NCBI GenBank assembly: GCA_949383255.1
Contig: CASJPF010000024.1
Coordinates: forward strand, 1 to 56,159
DNA length: 56,159 nucleotides
From: Lachnospiraceae bacterium
Lineage (GTDB): Bacteria; Bacillota; Clostridia; Lachnospirales; Lachnospiraceae
Direction of reading: 5' to 3'
Position 1 is the stretch's first letter. Each line of letters begins with the position of its first letter. The translations under genes and the position numbers were made by a program. This document shows positions 8,339 to 16,451 of this stretch, piece after piece. The notes beneath the pieces are model-generated. The model saw only the letters and a list, made by a program, of their open reading frames with translations, was not told the origin of the DNA and made no database searches.

Positions 8339-8750
8339 CTTAACAATTGGATTATTCAATGCATTTAGGGCTAACTATAAGGCAGATTATTTTCAAAAGA
8401 TTGTAGATGGATTGACAGACAAAACAATCACTATTTATGAAATTTTGTTGTATGGAAGAGTTCTTATTTTTCATTATGGAATGAATTATTTGGACGAATA
8501 TTCAGCTTCAAAATGGGGGAATGCGCTAGATAATATAACAGAAAGTATTGTTATGAAAAATGTTTTGGCACAGGTGAAAAATGCCACTGTGATTGCGATT
8601 GTTCATCGTTTGCCTTCCGTTCGTAGTTTTGACAAGATTTTTGTGTTTAAACAAGGAAGTGCTGTTGGGAGCGGCATTTCTAAGGAGCTGCTGGTAACAA
8701 ACAATTATTTTGGAGAGTTGTATCAAAAAGAAAAGGATCATAAAATATAG
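8339..8750 (+). pseudogene. ABC exporter with large internal deletion
   Basis: The reading begins (GLFNAFRANYKADYFQKIVD, then KTITIYEILLYGRVLIFHYG) like the first transmembrane part of an ABC exporter. At about 8520 it jumps to ALDNITESIVMKNVLAQ, the D-loop just after Walker B, and IVHRLPSVRSFDKIFVF with the H-loop His, ending at 8750. Walker A, the signature and most membrane helices are missing, so roughly 400 codons were deleted in frame. The last 112 codons still form an open frame but cannot make a transporter. Confidence 0.65.
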
Positions 8751-8867
8751 GGTGATGAATCAGGAAGTGCCAGGGTGCATTAAAAAATATGGCACTATAT
8801 TTAATGGGAAAGAATTTTTGATTGGATAGGTCAAGAGGCTATCAGAAATAAAATGGAGGGATTTTTT

Positions 8868-9437
8868 GTGAAACACTGTGGAACACAACAATTAGAAACG
8901 GACAGATTGATTTTAAGAAGGTTTGTGATAGAAGACGCTGCGGCGATGTACCGGAATTGGGCATCTGATGCGGAAGTTACAAAATTCCTAACTTGGCCAG
9001 CGCATGCCAATTTGGAAGGAACCCAATACGTAATAAAGGAGTGGATAGACTCTTATATTGATGAAACGTTTTATCAGTGGGCTATTGTACTAAAAGAAAA
9101 TGGGGAGGAGCCAATTGGAAGTATTTCTGTAGTCGATAGGAAAGAAAATGTTTCTATGGCACATGTTGGCTATTGTATTGGCAGAAAGTGGTGGCATCAA
9201 GGTGTTATGTCAGAAGCACTAAAAGCGGTAATGGATTTTCTTTTTGACATAGTTGATGTAAATCGGATTGAGGCAAGGCATGATCCAAGAAATCCAAATT
9301 CAGGTGGTGTTATGAAAAAGTGTGGAATGCAATATGAAGGTACACTGCGCAGCTCTGATTGGAACAATCAAGGAGTTTGTGATGCTTGTTATTATGCATT
9401 ATTAAAATCAGAACGCAATATTAAAAGGATAAATTAA
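8868..9437 (+). CDS. GNAT acetyltransferase, RimJ/RimL type
   Basis: A GTG at 8868 lies 7 bases after GGAGGG and is preferred over the ATG at 8853, which has no ribosome binding site. The 189-residue product opens with LETDRLILRRFVIEDAAAMY, typical of the RimJ/RimL group that acetylates protein N-termini, amino acids or small amines with acetyl-CoA. The CoA-binding block is GYCIGRKWWHQGVMSEAL, and the C-terminal block NSGGVMKKCGMQYEG is also conserved. The substrate cannot be read from the sequence. The next gene is also a GNAT, 36 bases downstream. Confidence 0.85.
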   Translation: MKHCGTQQLETDRLILRRFVIEDAAAMYRNWASDAEVTKFLTWPAHANLEGTQYVIKEWIDSYIDETFYQWAIVLKENGEEPIGSISVVDRKENVSMAHVGYCIGRKWWHQGVMSEALKAVMDFLFDIVDVNRIEARHDPRNPNSGGVMKKCGMQYEGTLRSSDWNNQGVCDACYYALLKSERNIKRIN

Positions 9438-9473
9438 CATAAATAATTTTGGAAAATGATAGGAGGAGGGCAG

Positions 9474-9929
9474 ATGCGAATTATTGAATATTTTCATTGT
9501 GACCAACAAGAGCACTGGCTGAATCAAATAAAGAAAAGTGACTGGATAGCTGGTCAATATCTGTATCAATTGCTGAATGAAAACAAACTTCAGGATGTTG
9601 TGGGTGAAAACGCAAAATTGCTGATGCTCACAGAGGGAGAGGATCTTATTTCGTTTTGTACATACACTAAAAAGGATGATATTCAGCCGACAGAGCTAAC
9701 TCCTTGGATTGGATTTGTGTATACTTTTCCAGAGTACAGAGGACATCGCTATGCTGGAAAATTGTTCTTAGAAATTGAGAAGATTGCCAGATTAGAAAAG
9801 GTACAAAATATTTATATCTCAACAGACCATACTGGGTTATATGAAAAGTATGGTTTTGCGTTTTATCAGACAATGAACGATAGGCGTGGAACGTTTTCTA
9901 GAGTTTACAGGAAACATCTATCTGCTTGA
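9474..9929 (+). CDS. GNAT acetyltransferase
   Basis: The ATG at 9474 lies 6 bases after AGGAGGAGGG. The 151-residue product carries the GNAT motif A (WIGFVYTFPEYRGHRYAGKL, with the pyrophosphate-binding RGHRYAG loop) and motif B (IYISTDHTGLYEKYGF). It follows the RimJ/RimL-type gene with a short gap, so the two may be co-transcribed. Substrate unknown. Confidence 0.82.
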   Translation: MRIIEYFHCDQQEHWLNQIKKSDWIAGQYLYQLLNENKLQDVVGENAKLLMLTEGEDLISFCTYTKKDDIQPTELTPWIGFVYTFPEYRGHRYAGKLFLEIEKIARLEKVQNIYISTDHTGLYEKYGFAFYQTMNDRRGTFSRVYRKHLSA

Positions 9930-10002
9930 TAAGTTTTCCATAAAATGTTATAATATCAGAATAAAACACCAGAGTACAGATACAAGAAAAGAGGGTAAAG
10001 AT

Positions 10003-10881
10003 ATGGCAACTTTATGGAAAGAGGAATACAAGGTCGGCATTGATAAAATTGATGAACAGCATCGTCAGTTGTTTGATAAGATGGAACAGCTTTTAGAGAT
10101 TGCAAAGAGTGGCAACCGAAATAGTAATCAGAAAAAGTGTATGGAAATTATTGATTTCTTAGTGGACTATACTGTTTTTCATTTTGACACAGAAGAGGCG
10201 CTTCAGCGGGATAGGAAGTATATAAGCTATGCACAACACATCAAAATACATACGGATTTTAAGAACACCGTTCAGGCATATAAAGAGTTGTTAAGTACAG
10301 ATTTTTCTGCAAAGACTTTAAAAAGTTTTATTGGAACAATGCTTGCGTGGCTAGTGAATCATGTCTGTGTCTGTGACCGAAAGATTTTAAAGAATATTCC
10401 GCTTCAAAGCATGGAATCTTTTGCGGATACAGAAAGCTTTATTGAAAACGTAGCACACAAGCTTCTCACTGAAATGTATAATATTCCGATACGTGGTGTA
10501 AAAAGTTGTATTTACAAAGGAAATGTGGACGGAGCAGTTATTGTTCGGACAGTTGCAGAAGGAAAAAACAAACATCTGTTTTTATATGGAATGTCTGATA
10601 AACTTGCTGAAATTTTGTATAATAAGATTAGCGGTATGTCGCTGCCACATTTGGATTTCCTAGATGAGATTGAGAAATCTGCACTGATGGAAATTGGGAA
10701 TATTATTACAACTTATGCTATGGGAGCAATTGAAGAGAGTCATAGAAATGGTGTTCAATTCAAGAGTGATTTGTACGTCCATGAGTACAATGAAACAGAT
10801 TATAATATTATAAACAGTGTTATCCTTGAGATTACAACCGATTATGGAAAGATGGAGATTCTCTATAGCAGACTGAAATAG
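10003..10881 (+). CDS. Bacteriohemerythrin fused to a CheX/CheC-like domain
   Basis: The ATG at 10003 (GAGGGTAAAG upstream) gives 292 residues; an upstream in-frame extension overlaps the preceding GNAT gene and is not favoured. Residues 1-130 are a complete bacteriohemerythrin with all seven di-iron ligands in order: His20, His60, Glu64, His79, His83, His120 and Asp125. Such domains bind O2 reversibly. Residues about 140-292 resemble the CheC/CheX/FliY phosphatase fold, with the EIGN motif (Glu230-Asn233) that in CheX acts on phospho-CheY. The second EIGN-like motif of CheC is not evident. Inferred role: an oxygen-responsive modulator of chemotaxis or another phospho-receiver. No chemotaxis gene is adjacent. 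Confidence 0.78.
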   Translation: MATLWKEEYKVGIDKIDEQHRQLFDKMEQLLEIAKSGNRNSNQKKCMEIIDFLVDYTVFHFDTEEALQRDRKYISYAQHIKIHTDFKNTVQAYKELLSTDFSAKTLKSFIGTMLAWLVNHVCVCDRKILKNIPLQSMESFADTESFIENVAHKLLTEMYNIPIRGVKSCIYKGNVDGAVIVRTVAEGKNKHLFLYGMSDKLAEILYNKISGMSLPHLDFLDEIEKSALMEIGNIITTYAMGAIEESHRNGVQFKSDLYVHEYNETDYNIINSVILEITTDYGKMEILYSRLK

Positions 10882-10924
10882 GATATAATTTTGTAGCAGT
10901 TTAGCCATGCAAAATTGAATGTAT

Positions 10925-10961
10925 AAAATGCTGTTGGGAGCTTGCTCACATAAGGCATTTT
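10925..10961 (+). terminator. Terminator-like hairpin
   Basis: AAAATGC (10925-10931) and GCATTTT (10955-10961), with an inner GAGC/GCTC pairing, follow the hemerythrin gene. Confidence 0.5.
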
Positions 10962-11107
10962 GTATATTTAATTTTATAGGGCAGACGCCAAATATGAAAT
11001 AAGTTGTTGGAAATAACCAAAGTAGATTGTAAAAATTTATAAATCGACAACTTATGAATGGGTATGGCTGAACTGTAATTTATTGTTATCTAAATAAAAA
11101 ATTTTGC

Positions 11108-11136
11108 TTGACATTTTTAGTGGTATAACCTATGAT
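11108..11136 (+). promoter_or_regulatory. Sigma-A promoter of the phe operon
   Basis: A consensus TTGACA -35 (11108-11113), a 17-base spacer and a TATGAT -10 (11131-11136) lie just upstream of the T-box leader. Confidence 0.85.
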
Positions 11137-11144
11137 AGATTTCA

Positions 11145-11480
11145 GATATTTTTATAAAATTAGAAAAATGCAATGAAGGTGTTAGGTAGTGTCATATTTT
11201 CTGTCAGAGAATGGAGGTCATCGGCTGAAAACCTCCCCAGTTCAGATATGATGTCGAATTTCCCACTGGAGCAGCTTTTTTGAAGTTTTGTCGTTTGTGT
11301 GTCTGTAGGCGGACAAAATGGTAGGAAAAGACGGAGTGACGCGTTATGTCTTTTGAGTGTCTATATTATGTGTGAGTGTGACAACGAACACAGTGAGCAG
11401 GTGTATGCCTGCTTGTTTTAGAAACTTGGGTGGTACCGCGGTTAATTCGTCCCTTGTAGAATATTCTACAAGGGATTTTT
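11145..11480 (+). promoter_or_regulatory. T-box riboswitch, predicted Phe-specific
   Basis: The leader of pheS contains the T-box core GGGTGGTACCGCGG at 11428-11441, which pairs with the uncharged tRNA acceptor end, followed by the competing terminator. Upstream lie stem-I-like pairings around 11200-11300. A TTC triplet at 11260-11262 within GAATTCCC-like context (GTCGAATTTCCC) is the best specifier candidate and matches phenylalanine. When tRNA-Phe is uncharged the antiterminator forms and pheS-pheT are transcribed. The specifier assignment is tentative; the T-box itself is clear. Confidence 0.88.
11450..11480 (+). terminator. T-box regulated terminator
   Basis: TCCCTTGTAGA and TCTACAAGGGA form a perfect 11-bp stem with loop ATAT and a T5 tail. 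Confidence 0.9.
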
Positions 11481-11538
11481 GTATGCGCAGACCTGTATAG
11501 AGGAAATAAACCGCTATAGTGGCGCACGGGTCGTGCGG

Positions 11539-11568
11539 CGAGTAGGGAAGATGTGACTTCCCTACTCG
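11539..11568 (+). other. Second hairpin between T-box and pheS
   Basis: CGAGTAGGGAAG pairs perfectly with CTTCCCTACTCG around ATGTGA, 40 bases before the pheS start. The T tract is weak (AGTTATTTTAG), so it may be an mRNA-stabilising or processing structure rather than a terminator. Confidence 0.5.
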
Positions 11569-11607
11569 AGTTATTTTAGTTTTTAATAATAGTAAGGGAG
11601 GATGACC

Positions 11608-12627
11608 ATGAAAGAAAGATTAGAGCAAATCAAGGAGGAGGCAATTCGCCAGATTAATGAGAGTGAAGCGCTTGACAGATTGAATGATGTCCGAGTCAGT
11701 TTTTTGGGCAAGAAAGGTGAGCTTACTGCTGTGTTGAAGGGCATGAAAGATGTGGCGCCAGAGGATAGACCAAAGATCGGGCAATTAGTAAACGAAGCAA
11801 GAGCAGAAATTGAACGGGTTCTTGATGAGGCAAAGACTAATATGGAGCGAAAGATTCGCGAGGCGCGGATGAAAGCTGAAGTGATTGATGTGACACTGCC
11901 TGCGCAGAAGAACAGTGTAGGGCATCGTCATCCAAATACAATAGCGCTAGAGGAGGTAGAACGTATCTTTATTGGAATGGGTTATGAGGTTGTGGAAGGA
12001 CCTGAGGTAGAAAAAGATTATTATAATTTTGAGGCACTAAATATTCCAGCAGATCACCCGGCAAAAGATGAGCAAGATACCTTTTATATCAATAGTGATA
12101 TTTTGTTGCGGACACAGACTTCTGGGGTACAAGTACATGAGATGGAGAGAGGAAAACTGCCAATCCGAATGATTGCGCCGGGACGCGTATTTCGCGCGGA
12201 CGAGGTAGACGCGACACACTCCCCATCTTTTCATCAGATTGAAGGTCTTGTGATTGACAAGAATATCACGTTTGCTGATTTGAAAGGGACACTTGCAGAG
12301 TTTGCAAAGGAGCTGTTTGGCGATGATACAAAAGTGAAATTCAGACCACATCATTTCCCGTTTACGGAGCCGTCCGCAGAGATGGATGTATCGTGTTTTA
12401 AATGTGGCGGGAGTGGATGTCGTTTTTGTAAAGGTGAGGGCTGGATAGAGATTCTAGGTTGCGGCATGGTTCATCCTAAAGTATTAAACATGTGTAATAT
12501 TGACCCGGAGGAATATACTGGTTTTGCATTTGGTGTCGGTCTGGAGCGAATTGCACTTTTGAAGTATGAAATAGATGATATGCGACTTTTATATGAGAAT
12601 GATATTCGATTCTTAAAGCAGTTTTAA
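11608..12627 (+). CDS. pheS: Phenylalanine-tRNA ligase alpha subunit
   Basis: 339 residues. The ATG at 11608 lies 7 bases after AAGGGAGG; an ATG two codons earlier is too close to the Shine-Dalgarno. The N-terminal coiled coil (tRNA-binding arm) is followed by a class II aminoacyl-tRNA synthetase core: motif 2 (RMIAPGRVFRADEVDATHSP, FHQIEGLVID) and motif 3 (GFAFGVGLERIALLKY). A Cys4 zinc-binding-like insert (CFKCGGSGCRFCKG) occurs in many Firmicute PheS. With PheT it forms the alpha2beta2 enzyme charging tRNA-Phe. It is controlled by the T-box upstream and followed by pheT. Confidence 0.97.
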   Translation: MKERLEQIKEEAIRQINESEALDRLNDVRVSFLGKKGELTAVLKGMKDVAPEDRPKIGQLVNEARAEIERVLDEAKTNMERKIREARMKAEVIDVTLPAQKNSVGHRHPNTIALEEVERIFIGMGYEVVEGPEVEKDYYNFEALNIPADHPAKDEQDTFYINSDILLRTQTSGVQVHEMERGKLPIRMIAPGRVFRADEVDATHSPSFHQIEGLVIDKNITFADLKGTLAEFAKELFGDDTKVKFRPHHFPFTEPSAEMDVSCFKCGGSGCRFCKGEGWIEILGCGMVHPKVLNMCNIDPEEYTGFAFGVGLERIALLKYEIDDMRLLYENDIRFLKQF

Positions 12628-12680
12628 GAGCTGCAAAATAATTGAAAATGTGACACAAGTGTCATAGATTGGAGGATAAA

Positions 12681-15101
12681 ATGAACACACCATTATCGTG
12701 GATTAAGGCATATGTGCCTGAGCTTTCTTGTGAAGACAAGGAATATTGTGATGCCATGACACTATCAGGGACAAAGGTAGAAGGATCTGTGCGGTTTGAT
12801 AAAAACTTAGAAAAAATTGTAGTGGGACATATTGAGAAAATAGAGCGCCATCCAGATGCAGATAAGCTGATTATCTGCCAGGTTAATGTGGGTACAGAGA
12901 TTGTGCAGATTGTGACAGGCGCACAGAATTTAAAGGAAGGGGATTATGTTCCAACGGTGCTTGACGGTGGAAGGGTAGCAGGTGGGCATGACGGTGGTCC
13001 ATTGCCAGAGAATGGTATTAAAATCAAAGCAGGAAAGTTGCGCGGCGTTGAATCAGCTGGCATGATGTGTGCGATTGAGGAACTTGGTTCTAGTCATGAG
13101 ATGTATCCAGAAGCACCGGAAGATGGTGTCTATGTATTCCGGAAACCAGTGACGCCGGGAGAAGATGCGATTGAAGCGCTTGGACTTCATGATACTGTAG
13201 TAGAATATGAAGTGACTTCAAATCGTGTGGACTGTTATAGTATCTTAGGCATTGCACGGGAGGCAGCAGCTACGTTTAGAAAGCCGTTTGTGCCTCCCAT
13301 TGTGGAAGCGAGGGGAAATGAGGAAGATGTCAATCAATATATTTCTGTGGAGATAAAGGATAGAGATCTCTGTACGCGCTTCTGCGCAAGAGTATGTAAA
13401 AATATTCGGATTGCGCCATCACCCGAATGGATGCAGAGAAGGCTTGCTGCCTGTGGTATCCGTCCAATCAATAATTTAGTTGACATTACAAACTATGTTA
13501 TGATGGAGTATGGACAGCCAATGCACGCTTATGATTTAAAGAATGTGGCTGGAAATAAGATTATTGTGAGACGTGCAAAGGAAGGTGACGAATTTCAGAC
13601 ACTGGATGGACAGATAAGGAAACTGGATTCTGAGATGCTAATGATTTGCGATGCGGAGAAGGAAATCGGTCTTGCAGGCATTATGGGCGGTGAAAATTCA
13701 AAGATTACAGATGACGTACAGACTGTACTGTTTGAGGCTGCCACTTTTAATGGTGCGAATATTAGAAAATCATCCAAAAGAGTAGGACTGCGAACAGAAG
13801 CCTCTAGTATTTTTGAGAAGGGGCTTGATCCAAGAAATGCAGAGGCGGCAATCAACAGAGCATGTCAGTTGATTGAGGAGCTTGGATGCGGCGAGGTTGT
13901 CGGCGGAATTGTAGATGTGAAAGAGCCTTTTTCGGAGCTTAAGCAGATTCGGTTTGAACCTGAGAGAATTAATAGATTCCTTGGAACTAATATTTCAAAA
14001 GAGGAGATGCTTGATATATTTCGTCGATTAGAACTTGCATATGATGAGATCACAGGCATGATTACGGCGCCATCTTTTCGGCAGGATATTGCGTGTTTTG
14101 CAGATATTGCAGAGGAGGTTGCAAGATTTTATGGATATGATAAGATTCCAACAACGCTTCCAACAGGAGAAGCTACGACAGGAAAAATGTCCTTTAAGTT
14201 GAGAGTGGAGGAGAAAGCGCGAGATATTGCGGAATACTGCGGATTTTCACAGGGAATGTGCTATTCTTTTGAGAGTCCAAAAGTGTTTGACAGACTTTTA
14301 ATTCCGGCAGACAGTCCATTGCGTCAGACAGTGACAATTGCGAATCCTTTAGGAGAGGATTTTTCAATTATGCGAACGATTTCCCTCAATGGAATTTTGA
14401 CTTCATTGGCGTTGAACTTTAATCGCAGAAATAAGAATGTGCGTCTTTATGAGCTTGGAAATATTTATATTCCAAAGAGTCTGCCTGTGACAGACTATCC
14501 AGATGAACGGATGCAGTTTACACTTGGCATGTATGGAGAGGGTGACTTCTTTACAATGAAAGGTGTTGTGGAGGAGTTCTTTGAAAGTGTTGGTATGACC
14601 AAAAAGATTACGTATAATCCAAATGCAGGAAAGACATTTCTTCATCCGGGACGTCAAGCCTTGATTCAGTATAAGGAAACTGTAATTGGATATCTGGGTG
14701 AAGTACATCCAGAAGTTACAGATAATTATGATATTGACACAAAGGTGTATGTGGCAGTGCTTGATATGCCAGAAATTCTTCCGTTTGCCTCTTTTGATAG
14801 GAAATACGAAGGTATTGCAAAGTATCCTGCTGTGTCGCGTGATATTAGCATGGTGGTGCCAAAGAATATTTTGGTGGGAGATATTGAAAATATTATTGAA
14901 CAGCGTGGTGGAAAAATCCTTGAGGATTATCAACTGTTTGATATCTATGAGGGAAGTCAAATTAAATCAGGCTATAAATCAGTTGCCTACTCAATCACAT
15001 TCCGCGCAAAGGATAGAACCCTTGAGGAGAGTGATGTATCAAGCGCGATGAAGAAAATCTTAAATGGTCTGGAAGGACTTGGCATTGAGCTTAGAGCATA
15101 G
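12681..15101 (+). CDS. pheT: Phenylalanine-tRNA ligase beta subunit
   Basis: 806 residues, the usual bacterial length. The ATG at 12681 is placed by GGAGG 5 bases upstream, preferred over an in-frame TTG at 12669. Domains in order: an N-terminal tRNA-binding (EMAP/OB) domain (residues about 40-150; [20 protein letters not shown]), B3/B4 editing domain (about 210-400), B5 domain (about 410-475), the class II-like catalytically inactive core, and a C-terminal ferredoxin-fold anticodon-binding domain (about 710-806; [20 protein letters not shown]). It hydrolyses mischarged Tyr-tRNA-Phe and binds tRNA. It is co-transcribed with pheS. Confidence 0.97.
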   Translation: MNTPLSWIKAYVPELSCEDKEYCDAMTLSGTKVEGSVRFDKNLEKIVVGHIEKIERHPDADKLIICQVNVGTEIVQIVTGAQNLKEGDYVPTVLDGGRVAGGHDGGPLPENGIKIKAGKLRGVESAGMMCAIEELGSSHEMYPEAPEDGVYVFRKPVTPGEDAIEALGLHDTVVEYEVTSNRVDCYSILGIAREAAATFRKPFVPPIVEARGNEEDVNQYISVEIKDRDLCTRFCARVCKNIRIAPSPEWMQRRLAACGIRPINNLVDITNYVMMEYGQPMHAYDLKNVAGNKIIVRRAKEGDEFQTLDGQIRKLDSEMLMICDAEKEIGLAGIMGGENSKITDDVQTVLFEAATFNGANIRKSSKRVGLRTEASSIFEKGLDPRNAEAAINRACQLIEELGCGEVVGGIVDVKEPFSELKQIRFEPERINRFLGTNISKEEMLDIFRRLELAYDEITGMITAPSFRQDIACFADIAEEVARFYGYDKIPTTLPTGEATTGKMSFKLRVEEKARDIAEYCGFSQGMCYSFESPKVFDRLLIPADSPLRQTVTIANPLGEDFSIMRTISLNGILTSLALNFNRRNKNVRLYELGNIYIPKSLPVTDYPDERMQFTLGMYGEGDFFTMKGVVEEFFESVGMTKKITYNPNAGKTFLHPGRQALIQYKETVIGYLGEVHPEVTDNYDIDTKVYVAVLDMPEILPFASFDRKYEGIAKYPAVSRDISMVVPKNILVGDIENIIEQRGGKILEDYQLFDIYEGSQIKSGYKSVAYSITFRAKDRTLEESDVSSAMKKILNGLEGLGIELRA

Positions 15102-15127
15102 AGCATAGTGTGTTTGAAGGTATCAGT

Positions 15128-16162
15128 ATGAAGGAATTGTTAAAAAAAGATTTTTATTTTGACTTGCCGCCAGAGTTAATTGCACAAGATCCACTAGAGG
15201 ACAGATCCAGTTCCAGACTTTTGGTGCTTGATAAAAAGACTGGAGTGATAGAGCACAGAACATTTACAGATATTATAGAGTATCTCTGTGAGGGGGATTG
15301 TCTAGTACTAAACAACACAAAAGTTATCCCAGCAAGACTGATGGGCGTAAAGAAAGAAACAGGAGCATCAATTGAGGTGCTCCTACTCAAACGCCGAGAA
15401 AAAGATCTGTGGGAAACACTTGTGAAACCGGGCAAAAAAGCAAAACCAGGGACTGTTATAGGCTTTGGTGATGGCTTGCTTACTGGAACAGTTTTGGACG
15501 TGGTTGATGAAGGAAATCGGCTGATTCAATTTCAATATGAAGGAATTTTTGAGGAAGTACTTGACAAGTTGGGAGAGATGCCATTACCACCTTATATTAC
15601 GCATAAACTTGAAGATAAAAACCGATATCAGACAGTCTATGCAAAATATGAGGGTTCAGCTGCAGCACCGACAGCAGGATTGCATTTTACGGGGGATTTG
15701 CTGAGAAAAGTTCAGGAAAAAGGAGTAAAAATAGCATATGTGACGCTTCATGTTGGGTTGGGCACTTTTCGCCCTGTCAAGGAAGAAAATCTTCTCAATC
15801 ATCATATGCACTCAGAGTTTTATGTAGTGACTCAAGAGGCTGCGAACATCATTAACAGTACAAAGCAAGCGGGTGGCAGAGTAATTTGCGTGGGAACAAC
15901 AAGCTGCCGCACAATAGAGAGTGTTGCCAACGAAGAGGGAGAAGTCAAGGCAGGAAGTGGTGATACAGAGATTTTTATCTATCCGGGTTATAAGTTTCAG
16001 GTGATTGACAACCTAATTACAAATTTTCATCTGCCAGAATCCACATTAATTATGCTTGTATCAGCACTTGCTGGGCGGGAAAAGGTGCTTGATGCATACA
16101 AGGAGGCAGTAAGGGAACGCTACAGATTCTTTTCTTTTGGGGATGCGATGTTTATAAAATAA
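15128..16162 (+). CDS. queA: S-adenosylmethionine:tRNA ribosyltransferase-isomerase
   Basis: 344 residues, matching the family. The ATG at 15128 has GAAGG 7 bases upstream; an in-frame GTG at 15110 is less likely. Typical blocks are [20 protein letters not shown], the start motif [42 protein letters not shown] and [20 protein letters not shown]. It transfers and isomerises the ribosyl group of SAM onto 7-aminomethyl-deazaguanine at tRNA position 34, making epoxyqueuosine. It follows pheT by 26 bases and may be read from the same transcript. Confidence 0.97.
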   Translation: MKELLKKDFYFDLPPELIAQDPLEDRSSSRLLVLDKKTGVIEHRTFTDIIEYLCEGDCLVLNNTKVIPARLMGVKKETGASIEVLLLKRREKDLWETLVKPGKKAKPGTVIGFGDGLLTGTVLDVVDEGNRLIQFQYEGIFEEVLDKLGEMPLPPYITHKLEDKNRYQTVYAKYEGSAAAPTAGLHFTGDLLRKVQEKGVKIAYVTLHVGLGTFRPVKEENLLNHHMHSEFYVVTQEAANIINSTKQAGGRVICVGTTSCRTIESVANEEGEVKAGSGDTEIFIYPGYKFQVIDNLITNFHLPESTLIMLVSALAGREKVLDAYKEAVRERYRFFSFGDAMFIK

Positions 16163-16209
16163 TCTAAGATGGTAAGAACTAGATGACTTAGAGTGTTTTT
16201 GAAAGATGC

Positions 16210-16378
16210 CCTAGAGTATGTTTGAGAAATTATTCCAGCCATCTATACGCCCACTTTGCGTGATATTTATATTAAATTCAGTCGATGTAGCCCGCTATGC
16301 CTTCTTTATTTGGCACAAATCTCTCACAAACTGTGACGCATGTCTGATAGAAAGCATTTTTCAAATACGCTCTAGTGG
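16210..16378. mobile_element. 169-bp inverted-repeat element (MITE or repeat-RNA candidate)
   Basis: The left end CCTAGAGTATGTTTGAGAAAT is mirrored at the right by ATTTTTCAAATACGCTCTAG; about 16 of 20 positions pair. The interior has no gene and contains several short palindromes. It sits in the queA-GH127 gap. Element identity is inferred from structure alone. Confidence 0.45.
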
Positions 16379-16451
16379 AGATAATTGATAAATTGAGTAA
16401 ATATACAAAGGAATTATCAAATATTGAAATTGTATAAAAAAGGAGAACAAA

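Noticed and set aside
14403..14960. 185-codon reverse frame inside pheT
   Set aside because: Antisense of a well-conserved core gene with no ribosome binding site.
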